NCBI GenBank assembly: GCA_016844485.1
Contig: JAENIZ010000006.1
Span: 19,395 to 29,329 of the forward strand
DNA: 9,935 nucleotides
Source: Gammaproteobacteria bacterium
Lineage (GTDB): Bacteria > Pseudomonadota > Gammaproteobacteria > Eutrophobiales > Eutrophobiaceae
Direction of reading: 5' to 3'
Shown: positions 1 through 7,424 of the stretch, in pieces
Layout of the letters: every line of letters starts with the position of its first letter
How positions within the stretch are numbered: position 1 is the stretch's first letter
The notes under the pieces: generated by a model
The model's database searches: none
What the model saw: the letters and a program-made list of their open reading frames with translations, nothing else
What the model was told of the DNA's origin: nothing
Made by a program: the position numbers and the translations under genes

Positions 1-382
1 ATAAACCGTCGGGATTAAGCAATTGCACAATATGCCAGTGAAACAAACCGGAATGGTATTGATCGAGGATGCTCATCCATTTGAATACGATGCTGACAGA
101 TGAATATTCATCACCGTGAATCCCACCGAATAACAGGACGCGGCCGACAGGTTTGCGGCGTTCCGGCAAGGGGGGATACTCCTTGATCAGGATCGGCGCA
201 TCTTTTACTGAACGTCCATCGGTGAGTTCAAACTTCCGGTCGATGCATTCCTGGTAACCAACACTGGCAAGCTTGTCTGAGATCCTTTGACATTCATTTT
301 GAATGAGGTCTTCCGCAGATACAGCAACAAGACTACAAGGCATGAACAGGCCTGCAGCGACTAGAAATGATTTCAAACGCAT
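1..382 (-). CDS. Secreted M14-family zinc peptidase/amidase (MpaA-like), N-terminal part
   Basis: The first 127 codons of a gene whose 3' end lies beyond the left edge. The protein begins MRLKSFLVAAGLF, a basic start followed by a hydrophobic stretch to about residue 22, and a likely signal peptidase I site after AVSA, so export to the periplasm is inferred. Around residues 88-96 it has the motif GGIHGDEYSS; the His and Glu of HGDE match two of the zinc ligands of M14 carboxypeptidases and of the MpaA/aspartoacylase-like branch, and NPDGL near residue 125 is also typical of that group. The third zinc ligand and the catalytic Glu would lie outside the window. MpaA-type enzymes cut the D-Glu/meso-diaminopimelate bond of murein peptides; the actual substrate here is unknown. 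The ATG is only three bases after the ubiA stop, so it is probably co-transcribed with ubiA. No clear Shine-Dalgarno sequence is visible. The family call is fairly secure, the exact substrate class is not. Confidence 0.78.
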   Translation of the reverse strand, partial: MRLKSFLVAAGLFMPCSLVAVSAEDLIQNECQRISDKLASVGYQECIDRKFELTDGRSVKDAPILIKEYPPLPERRKPVGRVLLFGGIHGDEYSSVSIVFKWMSILDQYHSGLFHWHIVQLLNPDGL

Positions 383-385
383 CAG

Positions 386-2191
386 TTAATTAAAATGGTA
401 GTGTAGGAATACCCCGGTAAAAACTATTGCCCCAAACCAGTTGCTGTTTAAGAAGGCCGCGAAGCAATGTTCGGGTATTCTATCTTTGATCAGGTATTGT
501 TGGTAGATCGAAAGCACTGCCGCAATGGCAATCCCCGCGAAATAAAATTGTCCCAAACCCGATCTGTTACCAACCAGTATCAATGCAAGCAACACCAGCA
601 GCTGGATAACACCGATAATAGCCCGATCTGCATCTTCGAACAGGATTGCAGTGGATTTAATACCCGCCTTGATATCGTCTTCGCGATCCACCATGGCATA
701 CATGGTGTCATAGACCACAGCCCACAATACCGTTGCAAACAGCAGGAGCCAGGCAATCAGAGGCAGGGAACCGGTCTCGGCGGCGAATGCCATTGGCACG
801 GCCCAACCGAAGGCCAGACCGAGGAAAAACTGCGGCAGATAAGTGTAGCGTTTCATAAAAGGATAGATGATGGCCAGGACAACGGCTATCACTGACAGCC
901 TCAACGTGAGTGGATTCAGATTCAGGACAAGTATGAAAGAACTGAAGATCAATATGGCGGCTATCACTATAGCTTCGAGCGGCATGACTTTACCGGAGGC
1001 GATGGGCCGATCCTGGGTACGTGCGACATGGGCATCAAGATTGCGGTCAGCAAGATCATTGATTACGCACCCTGCCGATCGCATCAGGATGACTCCTGAT
1101 ATAAAGACGTACAATATTTGCAGGTCAGGGACACCTTCAGCAGCAATCCATAGTGCCCACAAAGTGGGCCAGAGTAAGAGGAAGATCCCTATGGGTTTAT
1201 TCAGACGCGTAAGCTGAATATATTGATACAATCGATCCTTGACAGGTGGCCACTCTGATCTGATGGTTTCAAGGCAGCCCTCTACAAAATGTTTTATCTG
1301 TCTGAATATCCACAGACAAAGATTTGAAAATGCGTACCAAACCGCCTTGATAAATATCAGGCAGCTTTGCACAAAACGAATTACCTGCCGGGTGATCCAC
1401 TCACAGAGCTTAACGATGGTATGCCAGAGAATTTTGCTGAAGGCCAGGCAGCCTTGTGCAAAACGTTTTACCTGAACGGCAATCCACATGCAGATTTTTA
1501 GGAATGTACGCCAGAGCAGCTGTATTATTTCCAGGCAGATTTGTGCAAAGCGGATGATCTGACTGATAATCCACAAACAGAGATTTACGAAGATACGCCA
1601 GGACGCTTTGCTGAAGGCCAGACAACCCAATGCAAAACGTTTTATCTGAACGACGGCCCAACCGCAGAATTTTATAAATGCGTGCCAGAGTATCTTGCTG
1701 AACGCCAAACAGCCCAGTGCAAGGCGTTTTATCTGGATAGCGATCCATATGTAAAATTTTACAAGTGTGCTCCAGAATAACTTGCTGATGATCAGGCAAC
1801 TTTGTGCAATGCGTATTGCAAGGCCGGTGATCCACCAGAAAAGATACACACATGCGCGCCAGAATATCTTGTTATAGATCAGGCAGTACTGTACAAAGCG
1901 ATTTATCTGAATGGCGATCCAGCGACAGAATTTTATAAATGAACGCCAGAGTGTTTTGCTACAAGTTATAGAGTTTTGTTTTATCCATCCGGCGATCCGC
2001 CGGCAAAGTTCTACAAATACTCTCCATATTTGCATCGTCAAGTGTAGAAATATTGGCCAATATTTTTTTACTGTATTGACGATCTGACCGTAAATTTTGA
2101 CAGAAGCATTCCATATCATCCCGAGATAAATCAGGCCGGCGTGCGCGCACGCCTTTGCAAAAAGAATTATCCGTTCTATGTGTTTATGCAT
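386..2191 (-). CDS. ubiA: 4-hydroxybenzoate polyprenyltransferase UbiA with a 312-residue repeat extension
   Basis: Integral membrane enzyme that transfers a polyprenyl chain to 4-hydroxybenzoate, the second step of ubiquinone synthesis. The enzyme domain is residues ~313-601: KPIGIFLLLWPTLWALW near 332-348, the first Asp-rich motif NDLADRNLD at 378-386, YPFMKRYTYLPQ at 443-454, and the second Asp motif DREDD at 502-506 followed by IKSTAILF. Several hydrophobic helices and the C-terminus are complete, so activity is expected. Usual family length is about 290 residues; this protein has 601. Residues 1-312 are tandem 29-residue repeats (separate entry). SEWPP at 312-316 lines up with the MEWS start of E. 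coli UbiA, but there is no in-frame ATG, GTG or TTG between residues ~290 and 317, so the extension appears to be translated with the enzyme. The ATG overlaps the end of ubiC by 16 bases; the ribosome binding site is weak, so translational coupling to ubiC is likely. An in-frame stop lies four codons upstream, which limits the choice of start. Confidence 0.93.
   Translation of the reverse strand: MHKHIERIILFAKACAHAGLIYLGMIWNASVKIYGQIVNTVKKYWPIFLHLTMQIWRVFVELCRRIAGWIKQNSITCSKTLWRSFIKFCRWIAIQINRFVQYCLIYNKIFWRACVYLFWWITGLAIRIAQSCLIISKLFWSTLVKFYIWIAIQIKRLALGCLAFSKILWHAFIKFCGWAVVQIKRFALGCLAFSKASWRIFVNLCLWIISQIIRFAQICLEIIQLLWRTFLKICMWIAVQVKRFAQGCLAFSKILWHTIVKLCEWITRQVIRFVQSCLIFIKAVWYAFSNLCLWIFRQIKHFVEGCLETIRSEWPPVKDRLYQYIQLTRLNKPIGIFLLLWPTLWALWIAAEGVPDLQILYVFISGVILMRSAGCVINDLADRNLDAHVARTQDRPIASGKVMPLEAIVIAAILIFSSFILVLNLNPLTLRLSVIAVVLAIIYPFMKRYTYLPQFFLGLAFGWAVPMAFAAETGSLPLIAWLLLFATVLWAVVYDTMYAMVDREDDIKAGIKSTAILFEDADRAIIGVIQLLVLLALILVGNRSGLGQFYFAGIAIAAVLSIYQQYLIKDRIPEHCFAAFLNSNWFGAIVFTGVFLHYHFN
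1253..2113 (-). repeat. Ten tandem 87-bp (29-residue) coding repeats in the N-terminal extension of UbiA
   Basis: Ten units each start at a Trp codon: residues 27, 56, 82, 111, 140, 169, 198, 227, 256 and 285; the next Trp (314) opens the enzyme domain. Spacing is exactly 29 residues except for the unit at 56, which is 26. The consensus is about W-R-x-F-[IV]-K-[FL]-C-x-W-I-A-x-Q-I-K-R-F-A-x-G-C, then L-A-F-S-K-x-L. Strongest positions are Trp1, Cys8, Trp10, Gln14, a basic residue at 16/17, Cys22-Leu23 and Lys27. The first two units are degenerate. At DNA level the units at 1601-1687 and 1688-1774 match at about 59 of 87 bases by hand count, so the repeats are old rather than recent copies. 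The array is hydrophobic with basic residues in every unit, suggesting helices in or on the membrane. Function unknown. Confidence 0.92.
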
Positions 2192-2718
2192 GTAATGAGT
2201 TCAGGTAAAAAAACTTCTACAACCAAAAGCGGCTTGTTTTTAATATAAAAGACAGAGCGTCTTCCCCAAAGTAAGTTAGCGTGGCAGGTGTCAGAATTTA
2301 CGGTTAGATGAAATAATGTGTCAGGAGGAGAAATTTTTGCAATTTCCATCTGCCCGCGAAATGTTTTTTGTTCGGAGAACAGATACGATCCCAGTGATCG
2401 TTGCCCCCAGTAAGCCAATCTGCGCTGCGCTCCACGCAAGGTCCTGGCTGGAATAATACTCCTTCCGTATACCCAGGGTGTATCATTGCACTTGAAATAG
2501 ATCTCACGTATCAGCGCATATTCTCCCGAGCGTAAACCCAGTACATTTGCTTCATCTTGCAGTGGTCTGCGCCAGGATTGATTTTTCAGATTCAGGTTGA
2601 AGTTTCCCTTACAGTATTTTTCCAGCTTCCGTGTCAATGAACCGGTATCAAGCAGACAATCACGCAACTGTTTTGGTATGGAACCCAGATTAGTCTGTTT
2701 TATTGTCCGCCATCGCAT
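2176..2718 (-). CDS. ubiC: Chorismate pyruvate-lyase UbiC
   Basis: Soluble enzyme that splits chorismate into 4-hydroxybenzoate and pyruvate, the first committed step of ubiquinone synthesis; its product is the substrate of UbiA, encoded next. Family hallmarks are visible: LIREIYF, then PWVYGRSIIPARTL with the conserved Arg of the active site, LGSYLF, and the C-terminal WGRRSVFYIKNKPLLVVEVFLPE, which contains the conserved Arg and Glu that contact product and substrate. I chose the ATG at 2716-2718 (MRWRTIKQ, 180 residues); a TTG two codons upstream is possible but less likely. E. coli UbiC has 165 residues, so the length fits. The start is 11 bases after the recG stop and the end overlaps ubiA by 16 bases, an ordinary operon arrangement. 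No clear Shine-Dalgarno sequence precedes the start. Confidence 0.93.
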   Translation of the reverse strand: MRWRTIKQTNLGSIPKQLRDCLLDTGSLTRKLEKYCKGNFNLNLKNQSWRRPLQDEANVLGLRSGEYALIREIYFKCNDTPWVYGRSIIPARTLRGAQRRLAYWGQRSLGSYLFSEQKTFRGQMEIAKISPPDTLFHLTVNSDTCHANLLWGRRSVFYIKNKPLLVVEVFLPELITCINT

Positions 2719-2729
2719 AGACAAAAATA

Positions 2730-4826
2730 TTATACTTTACCGTAATCAGTTTCTTTCCCAAGCCATCTATTGATCAGAGGCTGGATTTGGTCTGGATAAT
2801 TCTTGATCAGGATATCAGCCGCATGGTGAATGTCCGGCAGCAATTTCGCATCGCGTAACAGATCCGCAATACGTAATTCAGGCAAACCTGATTGCCGCGT
2901 TCCCAGCAATTCGCCCGGTCCGCGCAGTTCCAGATCTTTTTGTGCAATCTCAAAACCGTTGTTTGTATTGCGCATGGTCTCCAGTCTCGTTCGTGCCATC
3001 CCGGTCAGGGGCGGCTGATACAACAGGACGCAATCGCTTTTTATGTTACCACGACCGACACGTCCACGGAGTTGGTGCAATTGAAACAGGCCGAGACGTT
3101 CTGCATTTTCGATGATCATCAGGCTGGCATTCGGCACGTCAACACCCACTTCGATGACGGTGGTAGCAACCAGGATCTGTACTTCGCCGGCTTTAAAAGC
3201 GGCCATGACAGACTCCTTTCCCTTGCTTTTCATGCGCCCATGGATCAGATCCACCCGGATACCGGGTAATTTTTCCGTTAAATACTGGCAGGTATCAATG
3301 GCGGCCTCGCATTGTAATACCTCGGATTCCTCGATGAGTGTGCAGACCCAGTAAACCTGCCTGCCGTCATTGCATGCCTCTTTTATTCTTGTGATGACAT
3401 CATCGCGTTTGGCGGTCGAGATCACCACAGTAGTCACCGGCTGACGGCCCGGCGGTAATGCATCAATAATTGAAATGTCCAGATCGGCATAAGCGGTCAT
3501 CGCGAGCGTGCGGGGGATTGGAGTGGCCGTCATGATTAGTTGATGCGGGAAAATGCGGAACCCTTGGCCCTTGTCCAGCAGAGCAAGCCGTTGATGTACG
3601 CCGAAACGATGCTGTTCATCGATGATGATCAACCGTAATCGTGCAAATGCAACGTCCTGCTGGAACAGGGCGTGAGTCCCGATGGCGATGCAAGGTGTCG
3701 AACTTGACAATACAGAAAGTCCCTGAAGACGTTCTGCCTTGTTTAATTTACCGGTCAACAGGATGATCGGAACGGCAAGTGTTGTTAGCCATCCCTGAAA
3801 GGTGTTGTAATGCTGTTCGGCGAGCAATTCCGTAGGCGCCATAATGGCAACCTGATAACCGCTTTCGATTGCCTTCAGGGCAGCAAGTGCGGCCACGACG
3901 GTCTTCCCTGAACCCACATCGCCCTGCAGCAACCTGAGCATGGGAATGTTATTTTGCAAATCCTTGTGGATCTCATCTATGGCTCTCCGCTGGGCAGGTG
4001 TCAGGATGAAAGGTAGCTGCTGCATAAAGGCAGTTGTCAAACTGCCGTTTCCCGCAAGCGCAGATGCCTCATGACTGCGCAATTGTTGCCGCAGGCGGCG
4101 CAGGCTTAAATACTGTGCAAGCAGTTCTTCAAAGGCCAGGCGTTGCTGGGCAGGGTGTACACCATCAAGCAAAGATTGTGTTGCCGCATCCGGCGGCGGG
4201 CGGTGCACGTAGATTATCGCCGTTCTCAATTCAAGCAGGTTAAATTTTCTCCGTATGAGATCGGGCAAAAGTTCAGTGAGATCAGTATTGGATTGCTCCA
4301 GTGCCTTCAGCGCCTGTGCAGCGAGCTTTCGCAATTGACCCTGCTGCAATCCTTCCGTCGCCGGATAGATTGGAGTGAGATTTTCCTCCACCGGCCTGAG
4401 CTCATCATCAGCGATCGACTGATATTCGGGATGGATCATCTCCAGTGTCTGCGCGCCATGACGGGCCAGGCCGAAACACCGTAGTCGCGTATCGCGTTGT
4501 AGCCGATCCTGCTGTGATTTTGAGAAATGAAAAAAACGCAAGGTCAGCGCACCCGTTCCATCGCTGATCCTGCACAGTAATGATCGCCGTTTACCGAACC
4601 TGATCTGTGTCAGTTCAACTTTTCCTTCCACCAGGGCGCTTTGTCCAGTCCGCAAGGCCCCGATTGGAGTAATGCGTGTGCGATCGATATAACGTAAGGG
4701 CAGGTGGAATAACAGATCCTGGACGGTATACATTCCCAGGCGATTCAGTTTTTCCTTTGCCCGGGGGCCAACACCGCGTAACAAAGCAACAGATGCGCCC
4801 AGTGATGGGGTGGGTGTATTGTTCAA
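2730..4826 (-). CDS. recG: ATP-dependent DNA helicase RecG (TTG start)
   Basis: Double-stranded DNA translocase that reverses stalled replication forks and branch-migrates Holliday junctions. The 698 residues are close to the 693 of E. coli RecG. Visible in order: a helix-hairpin-helix-like start (LLRGVGPRAKEKL, ~15-28), the OB-fold wedge domain (~55-150), Walker A GDVGSGKT at 302-309, the DEQH box in IIDEQHRFG at 401-409, motif III MTATPIPRT at 432-440, ATTVIEVGVDVPNA at 554-567, motif VI LHQLRGRVGRG at 583-593, and the TRG segment GTRQSGLPE at 642-650. No ATG gives a full-length protein: the first internal ATG is codon 32, inside the conserved N-terminus. The TTG at 4824-4826 is therefore the best start; it puts conserved LLRGVG at about the same place as in E. 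coli, with a weak GGGAC upstream. It begins 29 bases after ridA and ends 11 bases before ubiC. Confidence 0.96.
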   Translation of the reverse strand: MNNTPTPSLGASVALLRGVGPRAKEKLNRLGMYTVQDLLFHLPLRYIDRTRITPIGALRTGQSALVEGKVELTQIRFGKRRSLLCRISDGTGALTLRFFHFSKSQQDRLQRDTRLRCFGLARHGAQTLEMIHPEYQSIADDELRPVEENLTPIYPATEGLQQGQLRKLAAQALKALEQSNTDLTELLPDLIRRKFNLLELRTAIIYVHRPPPDAATQSLLDGVHPAQQRLAFEELLAQYLSLRRLRQQLRSHEASALAGNGSLTTAFMQQLPFILTPAQRRAIDEIHKDLQNNIPMLRLLQGDVGSGKTVVAALAALKAIESGYQVAIMAPTELLAEQHYNTFQGWLTTLAVPIILLTGKLNKAERLQGLSVLSSSTPCIAIGTHALFQQDVAFARLRLIIIDEQHRFGVHQRLALLDKGQGFRIFPHQLIMTATPIPRTLAMTAYADLDISIIDALPPGRQPVTTVVISTAKRDDVITRIKEACNDGRQVYWVCTLIEESEVLQCEAAIDTCQYLTEKLPGIRVDLIHGRMKSKGKESVMAAFKAGEVQILVATTVIEVGVDVPNASLMIIENAERLGLFQLHQLRGRVGRGNIKSDCVLLYQPPLTGMARTRLETMRNTNNGFEIAQKDLELRGPGELLGTRQSGLPELRIADLLRDAKLLPDIHHAADILIKNYPDQIQPLINRWLGKETDYGKV

Positions 4827-4855
4827 ATCTGTCCCGGAATAATGGTGGTTTTTTG

Positions 4856-5239
4856 TTATTCGATCACCATGACGGCATCCATCTCGATCATTGCGCCTTT
4901 TGGCAGTGATGCCACACCAACCGTTGCACGGGCCGGATAGGGCTCACTGAAATAGCCAGCCATGATTTCGTTGACCAACGGGAAATGAGTCAGATCGGTC
5001 AGATACACATTTAACTTTGCAATGTTTGCAAGTGATCCACCGGCCGCCTTCGCAACTGCGTTGAGGTTATCAAACACCCGGGTGATCTGGGCGCGCATGT
5101 CGCCATCGACGAGTTTCATGTTCTCAGGATTCAAAGGGATCTGGCCGGAAAGATAGACGGTATTACCGATCTTCACTGCCTGTGAATAGGTCCCGATGGC
5201 CTGTGGTGCATCTTTCGTGCTGATTATTTTACGATCCAT
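4856..5239 (-). CDS. ridA: RidA family 2-iminobutanoate/2-iminopropanoate deaminase
   Basis: Small cytoplasmic trimeric enzyme of the YjgF/YER057c/UK114 family that hydrolyses reactive enamine/imine intermediates released by PLP-dependent enzymes such as threonine dehydratase. The 127 residues match the family length. Visible signatures are GTYSQAVKIGNTVYLSGQIPL at ~16-36, NLNAVAKAAG near 58-67, and the active-site segment YPARATVGVASLPKGAMIEMDA at ~101-122; Arg104 and Glu119 correspond to Arg105 and Glu120 of the E. coli protein. A good Shine-Dalgarno AGGAG (5247-5251) lies seven bases before the ATG, the clearest ribosome binding site in this operon. It sits 79 bases after spoT and 29 before recG; this spot is occupied by trmH in E. 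coli, while ridA is found here in other gammaproteobacteria. Confidence 0.95.
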   Translation of the reverse strand: MDRKIISTKDAPQAIGTYSQAVKIGNTVYLSGQIPLNPENMKLVDGDMRAQITRVFDNLNAVAKAAGGSLANIAKLNVYLTDLTHFPLVNEIMAGYFSEPYPARATVGVASLPKGAMIEMDAVMVIE

Positions 5240-5318
5240 GAATGAACTCCTAATATTTATAAAAAGCAGGTAACTATCTTAATTTATGTCGCCGATGACG
5301 TGTAGCCAGATGTATTAT

Positions 5319-6518
5319 TTATCGTCTGCTTATCTGTGATACGTGTTTGATGCCCCGGATACGGCGAATGACGTGAGCCAGGTGCTGGCGATTGCGCACC
5401 TCGATAATAAATTCCAGTGTGGTATAGCGATCATCTTTGTCCTTGATGTCCACATTCAGAATATTGGCCTCCTGGTCGGCGATTGCAGAGGCCACGGTGG
5501 CGAGTACACCACGCTGGTTGGTGGCATTCATGCGGATATACGCCGGGAAATCCCGGTTGATATGGTTTTCCCATTCCACGTTAATCCATTTTTCCGGTTG
5601 GTTCCTGTATTCAGCAATGTTTTTACACGATTGTTGATGGATAACGATGCCGCGTCCGGCCGAAGCAAAACCAATAATGGGGTCCCCTGGTATGGGATAA
5701 CAGCACTTTGGAAAATTTATCACCATTCCTTCCGTGCCTTTAATGACGAATGGCATGGTGGGTTCATTATCATTTTTACCGTTACCCGTGTCCTTTTTAT
5801 CACTTGCCATAAGTTTGCGGGCAATCAATGGTGCCATCTGGTTGCCCAGGCCAATTTCCCGGAACAAATCATTTTCATCGTTTAATTTGTACTCTGTCAG
5901 CACCTTGCGCAATTGTGTTTGATCCAGTTCATCGTAGCGAATTTTTAATAATTCCAGTTGCCTGTTGAACAGACGTTTTCCCAGGGCCACGGCTTCATCC
6001 TGCTGCAGATTTTTCAGATAGTGGCGGATGTGGGATCGTGCCTTGGTAGTGATAACGAAATTCAGCCAGGCTGGATTGGGACGCGCTCCCGGCGACTTGA
6101 TAATTTCAACGGTTGTTCCCGTGGTAAGTTGCGTGCTTAACGGGGCCAGGCGGCGATTAATTCTTACTCCGGTACAGGTATTTCCCAGATCAGTGTGAAT
6201 GGCATAGGCAAAATCGACCGCCGTTGCACCGCGTGGAAGTTCGATAATCCTGCCCTTGGGTGTGAAGGTATATACAGCGTCAGGGAACAGGTCGACCTTT
6301 ACATTTTCCAGAAATTCCTGCGGATTCCCGGCCGTCTGCTGCATCTCAATAATACTGCGCAGCCATTCACGTGCACGTTTGTGAGCACCGGTACGATCAC
6401 CGCCACCGCCGGATTTATATAACCAGTGTGCAGCAATGCCGGTTTCACCGACATCATCCATTTCCTGTGTTCGAATCTGTACTTCGATGGGTACGCCATA
6501 AGGTCCAAATAATACCGT
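5319..6518 (-). pseudogene. spoT: spoT 3' part, out of frame: end of synthetase domain, TGS, zinc-finger and ACT domains
   Basis: This 399-codon stretch continues SpoT but in a different frame from its 5' half. From the junction it reads TVLFGPYGVPIEVQIRTQEMD, the end of the synthetase domain, then IAAHWLYKS, the TGS domain (VDLFPDAVYTFTPKG to TGTTVEIIKS), a helical region, the conserved-Cys/zinc-finger segment (FPKCCYPIPGDPIIGF and HQQSC), and a C-terminal ACT domain (ending HVSQISRR). These regions normally sense ribosome, acyl carrier protein or other signals and switch SpoT between synthesis and hydrolysis. The frame is fully open and well conserved, so the break is either recent, harmless or artificial. 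It stays open upstream to 6650, but those residues do not resemble SpoT. A separate product starting at the ATG at 6459-6461 (380 residues) is possible. Restoring 92 bases would give one protein of 706 residues, against 702 in E. coli. Confidence 0.8.
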
Positions 6519-7347
6519 ACACGCGATAACAAACGTCCACGGTATCGACAATAATACGGAAGGCATAAACGTCATACACTTCATTGAAGGATAAACCGTT
6601 ATCGCGCATCTTCTGATAAATGCCGTATAAATGTTTTTCACGTCCAACAATCTGTGCGGGAATTTTTTCCTGCCGCAACCTGCGCCGCAAGGAATTGCGG
6701 ATCTTGTCGATAATCTCCTTGCGATGACCGCGTGCCTTGGTGACCTGTTCGGTCATGATGCGGTGACGCATGGGATAGAGGGAGGAGAAACCAAGCTCCT
6801 CCAGTTCAAGCCGGATGCTGTTCAGTCCAAGACGCTGCGCGATCGGTACGTATATCTCCAGTGTCTCACGCGCGATGCGGCGTCTTTTGTCGGGGCGAAA
6901 CACAGCTACTGTACGCATGTTGTGCAACCGGTCAGCGAGTTTTACCAGAATGACCCTGATATCATTGCTCATGGCCATCAGCATTTTGCGGAAATTTTGC
7001 GCCTGCGCCTCGGCAACGCTATCAAATGTGATTTGGGTCAACTTGCTGACACCATCCACCAGTTCCGCAACGCTTTTGCCAAATTTTCTGCTGATCTCCT
7101 GCTTGGCCGTCGCTGTATCTTCAATGACATCATGCAGAAGTGCTGCAATCAGGGTCTGGTGATCCATGTGCATGTCAGCAAGGATATGGGCCACTTCCAG
7201 TGGATGATAGATATAAGGTTCACCACTCACGCGGTGTTGGCCCTCATGGACCCGTGCGCCGAATGAATAGGCCTGTTTTATCTTTTCAACCTGATAGGGA
7301 GTCAAATAGGAACTGACCTGCCTGACAAGATCATTTATCTGATGCAT
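6454..7347 (-). CDS. spoT: Truncated SpoT: intact (p)ppGpp hydrolase domain, incomplete synthetase domain
   Basis: The 5' half of the bifunctional stringent-response enzyme. Residues 1-276 follow SpoT closely: the HD hydrolase domain with YIYHPLEVAHIL (His48), LHDVIEDT (His72-Asp73, Glu76-Asp77) and LADRLHNMRT (Asp139, Asn143), then the start of the synthetase domain with GREKHLYGIYQKM at 235-247 and DVYAFRIIV, whose Asp259 is essential for synthesis in E. coli SpoT. After Val276 or Gly278 a frame change adds about 20 unrelated residues and a TGA stop, giving 297 residues instead of about 700. The manganese-dependent 3'-pyrophosphohydrolase residues are all present, while the nucleotide-binding loop of the synthetase is missing. 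Expected outcome: a hydrolase-only protein without regulatory domains, if real. Start: ATG at 7345-7347 (MHQINDLVRQ); the upstream frame closes 13 codons earlier; no good Shine-Dalgarno is visible. It follows rpoZ by 126 bases containing a terminator. Confidence 0.85.
   Translation of the reverse strand: MHQINDLVRQVSSYLTPYQVEKIKQAYSFGARVHEGQHRVSGEPYIYHPLEVAHILADMHMDHQTLIAALLHDVIEDTATAKQEISRKFGKSVAELVDGVSKLTQITFDSVAEAQAQNFRKMLMAMSNDIRVILVKLADRLHNMRTVAVFRPDKRRRIARETLEIYVPIAQRLGLNSIRLELEELGFSSLYPMRHRIMTEQVTKARGHRKEIIDKIRNSLRRRLRQEKIPAQIVGREKHLYGIYQKMRDNGLSFNEVYDVYAFRIIVDTVDVCYRVYGIIWTLWRTHRSTDSNTGNG
6515..6519 (-). other. spoT: Deletion junction in spoT at TACGG
   Basis: On the coding strand the 5' frame reads Cys-Tyr-Arg-Val-Tyr-Gly (TGT TAT CGC GTG TAC GG) and the 3' frame reads Thr-Val-Leu-Phe-Gly-Pro (ACG GTA TTA TTT GGA CCT). 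Both match SpoT, and they share TACGG. Other SpoT proteins have about 31 residues between these points, including the KPxPGRxKDYIAIPKANGYQSLH core. If the lost His codon was CAT, a direct repeat TACGG...TACGG bounded a 92-base deletion. The number fits: 2029 present bases plus 92 is 707 codons exactly. Confidence 0.78.
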
Positions 7348-7424
7348 GGTAATAACGAGTTTAACGCGTTGGCGCGTTTCAGATCAGCAGGAGAAATGTA
7401 ACTGTGCCGCGCCGGGAACGGTGC

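Noticed and set aside
1410..1853. A second long minus-strand reading frame of 147 codons inside the ubiA repeats, itself repetitive
   Set aside because: The 87-bp period is a multiple of three, so any frame through the array looks repetitive and open. This one does not join a recognisable domain, while the other frame continues into UbiA.
5240..5318. Gap between spoT and ridA examined for a terminator or promoter
   Set aside because: Apart from the ridA Shine-Dalgarno I see only AT-rich sequence with no convincing hairpin or sigma-70 boxes.
5343..5885. A 180-codon plus-strand frame opposite the 3' part of spoT
   Set aside because: It is antisense to conserved TGS and ACT coding sequence, with no recognisable family and no start signal.
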